Origin: Stigmatella aurantiaca DW4/3-1 | GTDB taxonomy: Bacteria > Myxococcota > Myxococcia > Myxococcales > Myxococcaceae | Assembly (NCBI RefSeq): GCF_000165485.1 | Contig: NC_014623.1 | Span: 8,078,893 to 8,142,892 of the forward strand | DNA length: 64,000 bases | Direction of reading: 5' to 3' | In this document: one piece after another, positions 16,918 to 25,529 of the stretch | Layout: each line of letters begins with the position of its first letter | How positions within the stretch are numbered: position 1 is the stretch's first letter | The notes under the pieces: generated by a model | The model's input: the letters and a program-made list of their open reading frames with translations, nothing else | What the model was told of the DNA's origin: nothing | Databases searched by the model: none | Translations under genes and position numbers: made by a program

Positions 16918-17625
16918 ATGTTCCTGCTGCGCATCGCCCTGGGCCTGGCCCTGATGGCTCCGTGCTTGGGGCTCGCCCAGCCCGCCGACGCCCCCGCGCT
17001 CTCCCCCCCCACGAATCCGGACACGCTGCCTCCCCCCCCGCTCGTCTCCGCCCCGAAGGAGCCCGAGGCACCCCATCCCCCCGCGGTCCTCTTCCCCCAC
17101 CAGTGGAAGCCCTCCGAGCCCCAGGGGCCGGGCCTCGTCGCCGGACGGCTCATGCTGGAGCTGCTGGCTGGGGCCGCGGGCGGCGCGGGCATGGGGGCCG
17201 TGAGCTTCCTCGTCGGGGCCAGTGTGATTTCCGGCGCCTGCGATGGCGACAGCCTGGACTGCTTCGTCCCCCTCTTCATGATGGGGGGCGCCGGCGCCCT
17301 GATCGGCGTCCCCTTGGGCGTCTACGGTGCCGGCAAGCTGATGAAGGGCCGCGGGCAATTCTGGCCCACCCTCATTGGCACCGTGGCGGGCGCCGGCCTG
17401 GGCTTGGCCGGCGCCCTGGCCAGCCAGAATGGGACAGCGTTGATCCTTGGACTGTCCGCCGGCCCCGTGGTTGGCGCCATCGTCGGGTACGAAATCTCCC
17501 ACCTTGTTCCAGGTTTCCCCACAAGACCGGGCACGGTGCGGCCGGGGCTGGGCTTGTCGATGCTCCCCTCGTTCGCGGCGACCCCGGGAGGGGGCGTGCT
17601 CGGGGGGCTCTCGGGCCGCTTTTGA
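16918..17625 (+). CDS. Hypothetical exported glycine-zipper membrane protein
   Basis: A 235-residue protein without a recognised family. It has a signal peptide (ALGLALMAPCLGLAQ), a 50-residue Pro-rich linker, then three or four hydrophobic Gly/Ala-rich segments with small-xxx-small spacing (LLAGAAGGAGMGAVSFLVGA, GGAGALIGVPLGVYGAGK, GTVAGAGLGLAGALA). A short Cys-containing loop ISGACDGDSLDCF lies between two of them. The pattern resembles myxobacterial surface or envelope proteins of unknown role. It lies 66 bp after the iron permease gene and could be cotranscribed, though an imperfect inverted repeat lies in that gap. Confidence 0.65.
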   Translation: MFLLRIALGLALMAPCLGLAQPADAPALSPPTNPDTLPPPPLVSAPKEPEAPHPPAVLFPHQWKPSEPQGPGLVAGRLMLELLAGAAGGAGMGAVSFLVGASVISGACDGDSLDCFVPLFMMGGAGALIGVPLGVYGAGKLMKGRGQFWPTLIGTVAGAGLGLAGALASQNGTALILGLSAGPVVGAIVGYEISHLVPGFPTRPGTVRPGLGLSMLPSFAATPGGGVLGGLSGRF

Positions 17626-17756
17626 CCGGGGCGGCGGCACCTACCCGAGAAACTCCAGTCCGGCCCCCTGTAAGAAGTGCTGCTTTCCGGCCCTAAGCAC
17701 GGCAGCGCTCCAACGCAAGTGCTCGGATTCACGGGGAAACGTCGACACCCAGGCGT

Positions 17757-17772
17757 TGGCACCCCCCTTGCT
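17757..17772 (+). promoter_or_regulatory. Consensus sigma-54 promoter of the RpoH-like gene
   Basis: TGGCAC at 17757-17762, five bases, then TTGCT at 17768-17772. The GG and GC dinucleotides are exactly 10 bases apart, matching the RpoN -24/-12 consensus TGGCAC-N5-TTGCW. Transcription would start near 17784, giving a leader of about 50 nt that contains the AGGAGA ribosome site and the ATG at 17834. Confidence 0.8.
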
Positions 17773-17833
17773 CAATGTCTCCTGCGTGCAGTCGCAGTGA
17801 TTCCCAAGCGTCCTCCACCCCCTAGGAGACACC

Positions 17834-18715
17834 ATGCAGGCCTCCCTCACCTCGACCGACTCCCTCTCGACCTACCTCTCGGAGATCAACCAGTACCCGC
17901 TGCTGACCCAGCAGGAGGAGCAGGCACTGGCGCGGAGCTTCCGTCAGGGAGATCTCCAGGCGGGTCACCGGCTGGTGACGAGCAACCTGCGCTTCGTGGT
18001 GAAGGTCGCCTACGAGTACCGCTCCTACGGCCTGCGCATGAGCGACCTCATCCAGGAGGCGAACATCGGCCTGATGAAGGCCGTGCAGAAGTTCGATCCG
18101 GACAAGGGCATCCGCCTCATCTCCTACGCGGTGTGGTGGATCCGCGCCTACATCCAGGGCTACGTGCTGAAGAACTGGTCGCTGGTGAAGCTCGGCACCA
18201 CCCAGGCCCAGCGCCGGCTGTTCTTCGCCCTGGCGCGCACCCGGCGCGAGTTGGAGAAGCAGGGCAACACCGACGGCAACATCGTCAACGCCGAGGAGAT
18301 CGCCCGCAAGCTGAACGTGAAGGCCTCCGAGGTGCGCGAGATGGAGCAGCGCATGGGCGGGCGGGATCTGTCGCTGGATGCCCCCATGGGCGAGGACGGC
18401 GACGCCACCCACATGGACTTCGTGGCCTCCGACTCCGTCTCGCAGGCGGACGAGGTGGCGGACCGCCAGGAGGCGGACCTGGCCCGCACCCGCATCCAGC
18501 AGGCGCTCCAGCGGCTGGACCCGCGCGAGCGCTTCATCATCGAGAAGCGCGTGATGAGCGACTCGGAGATGACCCTGAGCGAGCTGGGCGAGCACTTCGG
18601 TTTCTCGCGTGAGCGCGCCCGCCAGCTGGAGATCCGCGCCAAGGACAAGCTCAAGGCGGAGCTGGCCACGCTCATGGCCGAAGTCGGCGGCGACCAGGCC
18701 TCGATGCTGGGCTAG
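17834..18715 (+). CDS. RpoH-like (sigma-32 family) RNA polymerase sigma factor
   Basis: This 293-residue sigma factor has region 2 ([40 protein letters not shown]), a clear RpoH box ([15 protein letters not shown]) and region 4 with helix-turn-helix ([29 protein letters not shown]). In Myxococcus several RpoH-type paralogues (SigB, SigC, SigE) act in development and stress rather than as the single heat-shock factor, so no symbol is assigned. AGGAGA precedes the ATG. A consensus sigma-54 promoter lies about 75 bp upstream, implying an RpoN-to-RpoH-type cascade. The PPK2 gene follows 38 bp downstream. Confidence 0.93.
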   Translation: MQASLTSTDSLSTYLSEINQYPLLTQQEEQALARSFRQGDLQAGHRLVTSNLRFVVKVAYEYRSYGLRMSDLIQEANIGLMKAVQKFDPDKGIRLISYAVWWIRAYIQGYVLKNWSLVKLGTTQAQRRLFFALARTRRELEKQGNTDGNIVNAEEIARKLNVKASEVREMEQRMGGRDLSLDAPMGEDGDATHMDFVASDSVSQADEVADRQEADLARTRIQQALQRLDPRERFIIEKRVMSDSEMTLSELGEHFGFSRERARQLEIRAKDKLKAELATLMAEVGGDQASMLG

Positions 18716-18753
18716 TCTCCGGAAAAACTGACAAGGAACAACCTCTGCGTTCC

Positions 18754-19572
18754 ATGACCTTGGACAAGCCGGGCAAGAAGGTCCGGCTTGCCAGCTTCCC
18801 AGAAAAGCCCCCCAAGGGGCTGACCGAGAAGAAGTGCCAACAGGAGTTCGACGCGCTGTGCGCGGAACTCTTTGATCTCCAGGACTTGCTCTGGGGAGCG
18901 CGGCAGCACTCCGTGATGGTCGTCCTGCAAGGCCGGGACAGCGCCGGCAAGGACGGGACGATCAAGCACGTGGTGGGCTGCCTCAATCCCCGGGGCGTCC
19001 ACGTGACGTCCTTCAGCGCGCCCACCGAAGAGGAGCGCGAGCACGACTTTCTCTGGCGCATCCACCGCCACGCCCCCCGGCGGGGCGAGTTCGCCATCTT
19101 CAACCGCTCCCACTACGAGGACGTGCTCGTCGCGCGCGTGAACGAGCTGGTGCCCAAAGCGCTCTGGAAGCAGCGCTACGGACACATCCGCGACTTCGAG
19201 GAGCTGCTGTCCGAGCACGGCACCCTCGTCCTCAAGTTCTTCCTCCACATCACCCGCGACGAGCAGGAGAAGCGGCTGCTCAAGCGCGAGGAGGAGCCGA
19301 GAAAGTCCTGGAAGATCAGCGCCGGGGACTGGAAGGACCGCGACCACTGGGACGACTACACGCAGGCGTACGAAGACGCCCTGTCCCGGACGGCGACGAA
19401 GACGGCGCCGTGGACCATCGTGCCCGCGGACTCCAAGTGGTACCGGAACCTCGTGGTGGCGCGGACCATCGCCGAGGCCCTCCGTCCGCACCGCAAGGCC
19501 TGGCAGGCCCAGCTGGATGCGGTCGGCGAGAACAAGAAGGCGGAGCTGGCGCAGTACCGCCAGCAGAAGTGA
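18754..19572 (+). CDS. ppk2: Polyphosphate kinase 2 family protein
   Basis: PPK2 enzymes transfer phosphate between inorganic polyphosphate and nucleotides. The 272-residue protein carries Walker A LQGRDSAGKDGT (58-69), the lid-region RIHRHAPRRGEFAIFNRSHYEDVLVARV with the Walker B-type Asp, and WKISAGDWKDRDHWDDYTQAYEDAL. The single-domain length fits class I or III PPK2; phosphorylation of AMP versus ADP cannot be told. It follows the RpoH-like sigma gene by 38 bp on the same strand and could be read from the same sigma-54 promoter. It is convergent with the Nudix fusion gene 13 bp away. Confidence 0.92.
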   Translation: MTLDKPGKKVRLASFPEKPPKGLTEKKCQQEFDALCAELFDLQDLLWGARQHSVMVVLQGRDSAGKDGTIKHVVGCLNPRGVHVTSFSAPTEEEREHDFLWRIHRHAPRRGEFAIFNRSHYEDVLVARVNELVPKALWKQRYGHIRDFEELLSEHGTLVLKFFLHITRDEQEKRLLKREEEPRKSWKISAGDWKDRDHWDDYTQAYEDALSRTATKTAPWTIVPADSKWYRNLVVARTIAEALRPHRKAWQAQLDAVGENKKAELAQYRQQK

Positions 19573-19585
19573 GCGCCCAGGCGCC

Positions 19586-21100
19586 CTATCGCCGGAAGTA
19601 GTGGCCCGCCTCCATCCGGACCCGCCCTTCCTCCAGGAGCTTCTCCAGCGTGGCCAGCGCGCTGCGCTCGGCCACCGGGTGCAGGAAGACCGGCGTGTCC
19701 GAATACGCGTCCTTCACCACCTGGGACAGGGAGGCCCCCGAAACGGGAACGGCCTCCAGGATGCGCGCCTCGCGCAGGGCCCGGTGGTGGAGGTACTCCT
19801 GAAGCTTGCCCGGCCCATCGGGGATGGGAACTCCGTGTGCGGGGTACAACGTGGTGACGGGCCAGTCCCGGAGCCGCGCGAGCTGGGCCAGGTAATCGCG
19901 CATGTTGCCCTCGGGCGGATCGATCACAATGGTGCTCATCCCCGCCACCATGTCTCCCACCACGGCGGCGCGGCTGAGCTCATCCACCAGGGTGAGGTGG
20001 CCCCGGGCATGTCCCGGCGTGTGCAACACGTGCCAGCGCTGGGGAGGGCTGCCCGCCAGCTCCAACACCTCCCCGTCCTCCAGCAGCCGGTCCGCGGCGG
20101 CCTCCAACCGGTCCGCCGTGCGCGCATGGCACCACAAGGGAATGCCCAGCCGCTCCTTCACCGCCCGGGCACCGGCGATGTGGTCCCCATGGTGGTGGGT
20201 GAGGAAGACGGCCACGGGCCGCATCCCCTCCTCTTTCAGGAGGGCGATCAAATCCAGCAGCTTCTCGTACTCGCGCGCATCGCCCGCCCCGGGGTCCACG
20301 ATGAGCAACTCGCCGTTGCCCAGGACGTACGTGTTGGTATGCGTGGCGGGAGGCAAGGTGAGCGTCTCCAGCGCCACCACCCGCACCCCCTGCTGGAACT
20401 CGAGGCGCTGGGTGATGAAGTCCACGCAGTGAGGCGGGGAGACGAGGCGCGCGAACGCCTCCTGGGAAATGCCCTCCTGGTGCAGGACCTTCAGCGCGTG
20501 GAGGTTGGGCGTGTGCAGCAGGGCGGTGCCCCGCTCCCAGCGGGCCAGCGCCTCGGCGGGCGCCACCCACGCCGCCTCGCTGAACTCCCCCGGCCACAGC
20601 TCCGCCTGGGCGTGAGGGGGCATCTCCACCGCGAAGAAGTGGGCATCGAAGCGCACGGGCATGAAGGGGGGGGTGATCCACCGGCCCGCCGGGACGAAGT
20701 CCTCCGCCTGGAGCGCCCATCCCTCCGCGGCCACCATCTCGCCCCAGGGGCGCTGACCTGACAGCAGTTCCTGACGCAACACCCTCGACCGCTCCGCCGT
20801 CACCGCCTCCGCCCCCTCGGCCACCAGCACCCCGGTCTCCTCGAAGAGCTCCCGGGCGGCGGCCACGCGCGCGGCGGCCTGTTCCCCCGAGGCACCCCGC
20901 ACCGGCACCGCTGCGTCCGCCTTGTCCACCTTGCCTCCCGGAAAGGCGTAGAAGCCGCCCGCGAAGCTCAGCGCTTTCTCCCGCTTGACCCAGAACACCT
21001 CCACCCCGGAGCCCACCCGCCGGTACAGCATCACCACGGCCGCGGGCCGCGGGCGGGCCGCGGGAGGCGCAGGCGGCATGCCGGGAATCGCTTCGCTCAT
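19586..21100 (-). CDS. Nudix hydrolase - metallo-beta-lactamase-fold fusion
   Basis: A 504-residue two-domain protein. The N-terminal Nudix domain has PGGKVDKAD and, after an insertion of about 20 residues, RELFEETG (83-90), as in the NUDT19/RP2 type of CoA- or nucleotide-hydrolysing Nudix proteins. The C-terminal metallo-beta-lactamase fold has HHHGDH (302-307), HTPGHARGHL, VVGDMVAG and YPAHGVPI, closest to the LACTB2-like group. Neither substrate is evident. The ATG overlaps the stop of the HD-domain gene (ATGA at 21097-21100), so three hydrolase domains are made from a coupled pair. Confidence 0.88.
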   Translation of the reverse strand: MSEAIPGMPPAPPAARPRPAAVVMLYRRVGSGVEVFWVKREKALSFAGGFYAFPGGKVDKADAAVPVRGASGEQAAARVAAARELFEETGVLVAEGAEAVTAERSRVLRQELLSGQRPWGEMVAAEGWALQAEDFVPAGRWITPPFMPVRFDAHFFAVEMPPHAQAELWPGEFSEAAWVAPAEALARWERGTALLHTPNLHALKVLHQEGISQEAFARLVSPPHCVDFITQRLEFQQGVRVVALETLTLPPATHTNTYVLGNGELLIVDPGAGDAREYEKLLDLIALLKEEGMRPVAVFLTHHHGDHIAGARAVKERLGIPLWCHARTADRLEAAADRLLEDGEVLELAGSPPQRWHVLHTPGHARGHLTLVDELSRAAVVGDMVAGMSTIVIDPPEGNMRDYLAQLARLRDWPVTTLYPAHGVPIPDGPGKLQEYLHHRALREARILEAVPVSGASLSQVVKDAYSDTPVFLHPVAERSALATLEKLLEEGRVRMEAGHYFRR

Positions 21101-22389
21101 GACTCCACCCCTTGTCCCAGCAGCTGCCCCATCAGGGTGCGCGCCGCCTCCACCTGGTCGGGCCGCACGTAGATGCGGGTCAACCGCACCGAGCCACTGT
21201 AGCGCTGGTACAGCGGGGTGTAGCGCGCCACCTCGGTGAGCCGCCCCGTGGACACATCGACGATGAAGAGGCTCGGCCCCTGGGCCCCTTCCGCGAAGTA
21301 CTTGGAGAGCACCCCGCGAGACTCGACGATGTAGTGCTCGAACTGCCCGGCCACCAGCGCGCTGCGCAGCACGTCCATGTCATAGCCCGTGTCGCGCTCG
21401 GTGAACTGGGCCAGCAGCTTGAAGCCCCGCCGCGTGGAGATGCGCTCCGCCCACCGGTTCTTCGAACGGCGCAGCGTGTACCAGAGCGCCGCGTCGTCGC
21501 TGAGCAGGAAGTCCTCCGGGTCGGCGGGAATCTCGAACTCCCCGGGCGCCTCCTCATAGTAGCGCCGCAGCATGTGGTCGAAGTTCACCGAGGTGTGGTG
21601 GTAATAGACCGAGACAAACATGTGGTAGCGGCTGAGCAGGAAATCCTCGAAGGCAAACGCCGCCGCCCGGCTCAGCGCCAGATAGGCCCGCCCGTCCTTC
21701 ACCGCGGGGTTCAGGTTGGAGATGATCCAATCGAAGTCATACCGGCCGTAATTGACGCCCGTATAGAAAGAGTCGCGCAGCAGATAGTCCATCCGGTCCG
21801 CGTCCAGCTCCCCCGAGACGAGGGCCCTCAGGAGCGGCGTCCAGTCCACCCCCCGGTGTGTGAACCCCGGATCCTTGGGGGACCGAGCACCGGTGATGAG
21901 CCCCACGATGGCATCCGCCCGGATGCCCAGCGGCCCGAAGTGTTTCTCGATGACGGGCGTGAGCGAGCTGTCGAGCAGGATCTTCGCGGTGAAGTCCTCA
22001 TGGGTGGCCTGGTCCCCTTCCGCCGTGCCGTCCAGCCAGGACGGCAACTTCAAGGCAGCCCGGAGCGGCGCGATGCTCTCGGAGGCGTGGGACAGGGGCA
22101 TGTGGCCCAGGTCATGGCACAGCACCGCGAGCCGGACGGCGGTGTGGAACCGGGAGCGCACCTCCTCGGGCAGCTCCGAGCGCTCCGCCACGGCGCCAAA
22201 CAACCGGGACGCCACGTGCATGGCCCCCAGCGAGTGGGCATGCCGGGTGTGGGTGGCGCCGGGGAATGCCAGGTCCCCGAAGCCCAGTTGGCGCACGTGG
22301 CGCAGCCGCTGGTAGTGGCGGCTGTCAATGATGGCCTTCTCCGGGTCGCTCACGGAGATGGTGCCGTGAATCGGGTCGCGAATCCGCAT
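21097..22389 (-). CDS. HD-domain phosphohydrolase (dGTPase/SAMHD1-like)
   Basis: A 430-residue protein starting MRIRDPIHGTISVSDPEKAIID, the usual N-terminus of this HD family. RLRHVRQLGFGDLAFPGATHTRHAHSLGAMHVA and the metal motif LCHDLGHMPLSHASE follow. LVSGELDADRMDYLLRDSFYTGVNYG supplies the last Asp ligand of the H...HD...D site. Relatives hydrolyse dNTPs or related nucleotides. The frame is open far upstream but only as a shadow of the divergent ligase gene; the ATG at 22389 has AAGGGA before it. It is translationally coupled to the Nudix-MBL fusion, suggesting a shared nucleotide-sanitising role. Confidence 0.9.
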   Translation of the reverse strand: MRIRDPIHGTISVSDPEKAIIDSRHYQRLRHVRQLGFGDLAFPGATHTRHAHSLGAMHVASRLFGAVAERSELPEEVRSRFHTAVRLAVLCHDLGHMPLSHASESIAPLRAALKLPSWLDGTAEGDQATHEDFTAKILLDSSLTPVIEKHFGPLGIRADAIVGLITGARSPKDPGFTHRGVDWTPLLRALVSGELDADRMDYLLRDSFYTGVNYGRYDFDWIISNLNPAVKDGRAYLALSRAAAFAFEDFLLSRYHMFVSVYYHHTSVNFDHMLRRYYEEAPGEFEIPADPEDFLLSDDAALWYTLRRSKNRWAERISTRRGFKLLAQFTERDTGYDMDVLRSALVAGQFEHYIVESRGVLSKYFAEGAQGPSLFIVDVSTGRLTEVARYTPLYQRYSGSVRLTRIYVRPDQVEAARTLMGQLLGQGVES

Positions 22390-22494
22390 GGTTCCCTTTC
22401 CATACTCCTGGATACCCTGGGCAGGCAGCCAATCGACAAGGCCTTGGACTGGGATCGTCCGGGGGGACGTGCTAACCCTCCTGTCCCAATACGA

Positions 22495-23619
22495 ATGCAC
22501 ATCGTCATCCTGCACAACCGCGACCACGACCTGCTTGAGGAAGATCCAGGAAGGGAGGCCCGTGAGGATGTGATGCGTGTGGCCACCTGCCTGAGCGAGG
22601 CCCTCACCCGGAGCACCACCCACGCCGAGCCCCTGGCCGTCGAGGGCGACGGGCTGGACTTCGTGGACACGCTGCGCCGGATGCAGCCGGACCTGGTCAT
22701 CAACCTGTGTGAGTCCTTGGCCGCCGACAGCCGGGGCGAAATCGTCGTGCCCGGCCTGTTGGACATGATCGGCCAACCCTACACCGGCTCGTCCGCCCTC
22801 TCGCTGGGCCTGGCACTGCACAAGCCCAAAGCCAAGGAGCTGCTGCGCGCCCGGGGCATCTCCACCCCGGCCTTCGCGGTGGTGAAGCGCCTGGAGGACG
22901 TGAAGGCGGTGGACCTGCCCTACCCGCTCATCGTCAAGCCCGCCCACGAGGATGCCAGCATGGGCGTGGACTTCGATTCGGTGGTGGAGGGGCCGGCGCA
23001 GCTGGCCCGCGCGGCCGCGGAGGTGCTGAGCACCTTCCACCAGCCGGCGCTCGTGGAGCAGTTCATCCGGGGCCGGGAGATCTACGTCCCCCTGCTGGGC
23101 AATGCCCCGCGCCGGGCGCTTCCGCTCACGGAGATTCACTTCGGCCAGGCCTTCGAGAACCGGCCCAACATCGTCTCCTACAAAGCCAAGTGGGAAACAG
23201 AATCCCCCGAGTGCCGCGACAGCACCTCCGCGGTGTGTCGGCTGGAAGACGCCGACCTTGAGGCACGGCTCGTCCACACCGCCATGGAGGCCTTCTCGGC
23301 GCTGGACTGCCAAGACTACGGGCGCGTAGACCTGCGCGTCTCGCCGGACGGCGTGCCCTACGTCATCGACATCAACCCCAACTGCGACCTCCACCCCGGG
23401 GCGGGGTTCGCCAAAGCCGCCCTGGCGGCCGGTATCGACTATCCCGCCCTGGCGGCCCACCTCGTGGAGATCGCCCTCGAAAGAACCCATGGAAATCCGT
23501 CCCCTCGAAAAAAAGGATCGGGAACCGCTCGCCGGACTGATCAGCCGAATCGAAACGTTCTCGCCGGAAGAGGTCCAGTGCGCCATCGAGCTGGTGGACC
23601 TCGCGCTCACGCCGAATAA
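22495..23619 (+). CDS. D-Ala-D-Ala ligase-like ATP-grasp protein
   Basis: A 374-residue ATP-grasp enzyme. It shows DLVINLCESLAADSRGE, GQPYTGSSALSLGLALHKPKAK, the ATP-binding strand YPLIVKPAHEDASMGVDF, and the Mg-binding end YGRVDLRVSPDGVPYVIDINPNCDL. These resemble D-Ala-D-Ala ligase, but it lies outside any cell-wall cluster, so a different amino/carboxylate pair is likely. The last 40 or so residues after LVEIALERTHG are basic and low in structure and lie over the first 131 bp of the GNAT gene in another frame. The ATG at 22495 matches the family start (MHIVILHNRD); the open frame further upstream is a shadow. Confidence 0.88.
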   Translation: MHIVILHNRDHDLLEEDPGREAREDVMRVATCLSEALTRSTTHAEPLAVEGDGLDFVDTLRRMQPDLVINLCESLAADSRGEIVVPGLLDMIGQPYTGSSALSLGLALHKPKAKELLRARGISTPAFAVVKRLEDVKAVDLPYPLIVKPAHEDASMGVDFDSVVEGPAQLARAAAEVLSTFHQPALVEQFIRGREIYVPLLGNAPRRALPLTEIHFGQAFENRPNIVSYKAKWETESPECRDSTSAVCRLEDADLEARLVHTAMEAFSALDCQDYGRVDLRVSPDGVPYVIDINPNCDLHPGAGFAKAALAAGIDYPALAAHLVEIALERTHGNPSPRKKGSGTARRTDQPNRNVLAGRGPVRHRAGGPRAHAE

Positions 23620-23956
23620 CAACGACTACACCATCCTCGTGGCGGACCGGGATGGGAGCATCGTGGGCTACGTGTGCTACGGCCCCACGCCGATGACCGA
23701 GGGGACGTTCGACCTGTACTGGATTGCCTCGGACCCGACGGTGCGGGGCCAGGGCATCGGCGCCTCGCTGATCTCCGGGATGGAAGGGGACATGCGGCGG
23801 CGCGGGGCGCGGATCATCCGGGTGGAGACGAGCGCCACGGAGGCCTACGGCCCCACCCGCGGCTTCTACGCCTCCATGAAGTACACGGAGGAGTCCCGTT
23901 TCCGGGACTTCTACAAGGTCGGGGACGATCTCATCGTCCTGGCCAAGCGGCTCTAA
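23489..23956 (+). CDS. GNAT-family N-acetyltransferase
   Basis: A 155-residue GNAT domain starting MEIRPLEKKDREPLAGL, with the acetyl-CoA loop VRGQGIGASLISGM preceded by LYWIASDPTVR. The C-terminal strand is FYASMKYTEESRFRDFYKVGDDLIVLAKRL. It begins inside the ATP-grasp gene, in the +1 frame relative to it, overlapping by 131 bp. The overlap includes a run of seven A residues at 23508-23514. The tight arrangement suggests that the ligase and acetyltransferase act on one small molecule, for instance an amino acid or peptide. The substrate is unknown. Confidence 0.88.
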   Translation: MEIRPLEKKDREPLAGLISRIETFSPEEVQCAIELVDLALTPNNNDYTILVADRDGSIVGYVCYGPTPMTEGTFDLYWIASDPTVRGQGIGASLISGMEGDMRRRGARIIRVETSATEAYGPTRGFYASMKYTEESRFRDFYKVGDDLIVLAKRL

Positions 23957-23996
23957 TCCGCGAACAAAACCGCGCCACATCCGTTAAGAGGGAGAG

Positions 23997-25514
23997 ATGA
24001 CCCGCTCCCGTTCCCACGCCCTCTGGCTGTTGGCCGCCACGCTGCTGTGCGCGGCCCCGGTGCTGGCCCAGGCGCCCGCGTCCGCCCCCCGTCCGGCCGC
24101 CCCCCAGGCGCTCTCGGATGTGCTCAAAGTGCCCCGCCCCCCGGGAGGCGAGTGGCTGGGGCTGTACCTGATGGACAAGAAGGTCGGGTACTTCTTCACG
24201 GACGTGTCGCTGGTTCCCGGGCGCAAGGACCAACTGCGCGCCGTCACCGAGCTGGTCTTCAAAGCGACCGTGGGCACCAAGCTCTCCGAGCGGGTGCACC
24301 GCGAGGAGCGCGTCTACGAGGCGAAGCCCGGCGGGCGGCTGCTCTCGTTCGTGGTGGACCAGCGTGGGGATGGCGGCACCCAGCGGCTGGAAGCCACGAA
24401 TACCCCCAGCGGCTTGAAGGTGGTGCGCAAGCGGCCCGGACAGCCCAACGAGGTGCTGACGGTGGCGGCCAGCGCCGAGAAGACCGAGGACGCGGACCAG
24501 GCGCGCGTGGCCATTTACCGCAAGGCGGCGGTCGAGGGCACCATCACCGATGGAACGGACCTGGAGGGATACAAGGTCACCACCACCACGGAGCCCGCCG
24601 AGGAGCGGATGGTGCGCGGGGTGAAGGTGCGGCTGAGCCGGGCGCAGACGATCTCCGAGAAGGAGAAGGTGCCCGTGACGGCGTACTTCACCGAGGACGG
24701 CGAGATGGTGGAGGTCGACTTCGGTCAGACGATGAAGGCACGGGCCGAGACCGAGACGGTGGCAAAGCGGCTGGACGTGGTGGAGGTCTTCGGGCTCACG
24801 CGCATCGTGCTGCCCAAGAAGCTGCCGATCGAGGCGCGGGCGGTGCCGGGCCGCGCCGTCCTGGTGATGACGGGGCTGCCGGAGAAGTTCCAGCAGGACA
24901 GCTACCGGCAGAAGTACGTGAAGCTGCCGGACGGACGCGTGGAGGTGACGCTGCTGTCGGACTTCCCCAAGACGTCCAACCTCAAACAGCTGCCAGTGAC
25001 AGATCCGGAGGGGGGCGAGAACCTCAAGGCGACCCTCATCGTCGAGAGCGACAACGCGGAGATCCGCAATCTGGCCAAGACGCTGGTGGGCTCGCAGAAG
25101 GACGCGTACACGGCGGCGAAGAAGATCGTCGCCTGGGTGGCCAAGAACCTGGCGAAGGACTACGGGGCGAGCGCGGACCGGGCGTCGGACGTGCTGCGGC
25201 AGAGGAAGGGCGACTGTACGGAGCACTCACTCCTGGCGGTGGCGCTGCTGCGCGCGGCGGGGATTCCGGCGCGGCGGATCGACGGCGTGGTCTACATGGT
25301 GAACGAGGACGGGGTCCCCGCGTTCTACTGGCACGAGTGGATCGAAGCCTACGTGGGCGAGTGGACGCAGATGGATCCGACCTTCGACCAGCCGGTGGCG
25401 GACGCAACCCACTTTGGCGTGGGCCAGGAGGGCAACGCGGAGATCACCCCGCTCATCGGCCAGCTCAAGGTGGTGGAAGTGAGGGACAAGCCTTCCACTG
25501 CCATGAAGCCATAA
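23997..25514 (+). CDS. Exported transglutaminase-like protein
   Basis: A 505-residue protein with a signal peptide (LWLLAATLLCAAPVLAQ), a beta-rich N-terminal region of about 300 residues, and a C-terminal transglutaminase-like domain. The domain has the triad Cys407 (RKGDCTEHS), His446 (FYWHEWIEAYV) and Asp460 (QMDPTFDQ). Bacterial members of this fold usually act as proteases, amidases or peptidoglycan/protein cross-linkers in the periplasm. GAGGGAGAG precedes the ATG. It follows the GNAT gene by 40 bp, so it may share that transcript. Confidence 0.88.
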   Translation: MTRSRSHALWLLAATLLCAAPVLAQAPASAPRPAAPQALSDVLKVPRPPGGEWLGLYLMDKKVGYFFTDVSLVPGRKDQLRAVTELVFKATVGTKLSERVHREERVYEAKPGGRLLSFVVDQRGDGGTQRLEATNTPSGLKVVRKRPGQPNEVLTVAASAEKTEDADQARVAIYRKAAVEGTITDGTDLEGYKVTTTTEPAEERMVRGVKVRLSRAQTISEKEKVPVTAYFTEDGEMVEVDFGQTMKARAETETVAKRLDVVEVFGLTRIVLPKKLPIEARAVPGRAVLVMTGLPEKFQQDSYRQKYVKLPDGRVEVTLLSDFPKTSNLKQLPVTDPEGGENLKATLIVESDNAEIRNLAKTLVGSQKDAYTAAKKIVAWVAKNLAKDYGASADRASDVLRQRKGDCTEHSLLAVALLRAAGIPARRIDGVVYMVNEDGVPAFYWHEWIEAYVGEWTQMDPTFDQPVADATHFGVGQEGNAEITPLIGQLKVVEVRDKPSTAMKP

Positions 25515-25515
25515 C

Positions 25516-25528
25516 CCTCTCCCAGAGG
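25516..25528. terminator. Small hairpin between convergent genes
   Basis: CCTCT-CCC-AGAGG forms a 5-bp stem with a 3-nt loop in the 15-bp gap between the convergent transglutaminase and Cys-rich lipoprotein genes. It is short, so termination is only a possibility. Confidence 0.3.
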
Positions 25529-25529
25529 A

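Noticed and set aside
15028-17640. 870-codon minus-strand open frame
   Set aside because: Antisense to the FTR1 fusion and the next gene; no recognisable domain, skewed composition.
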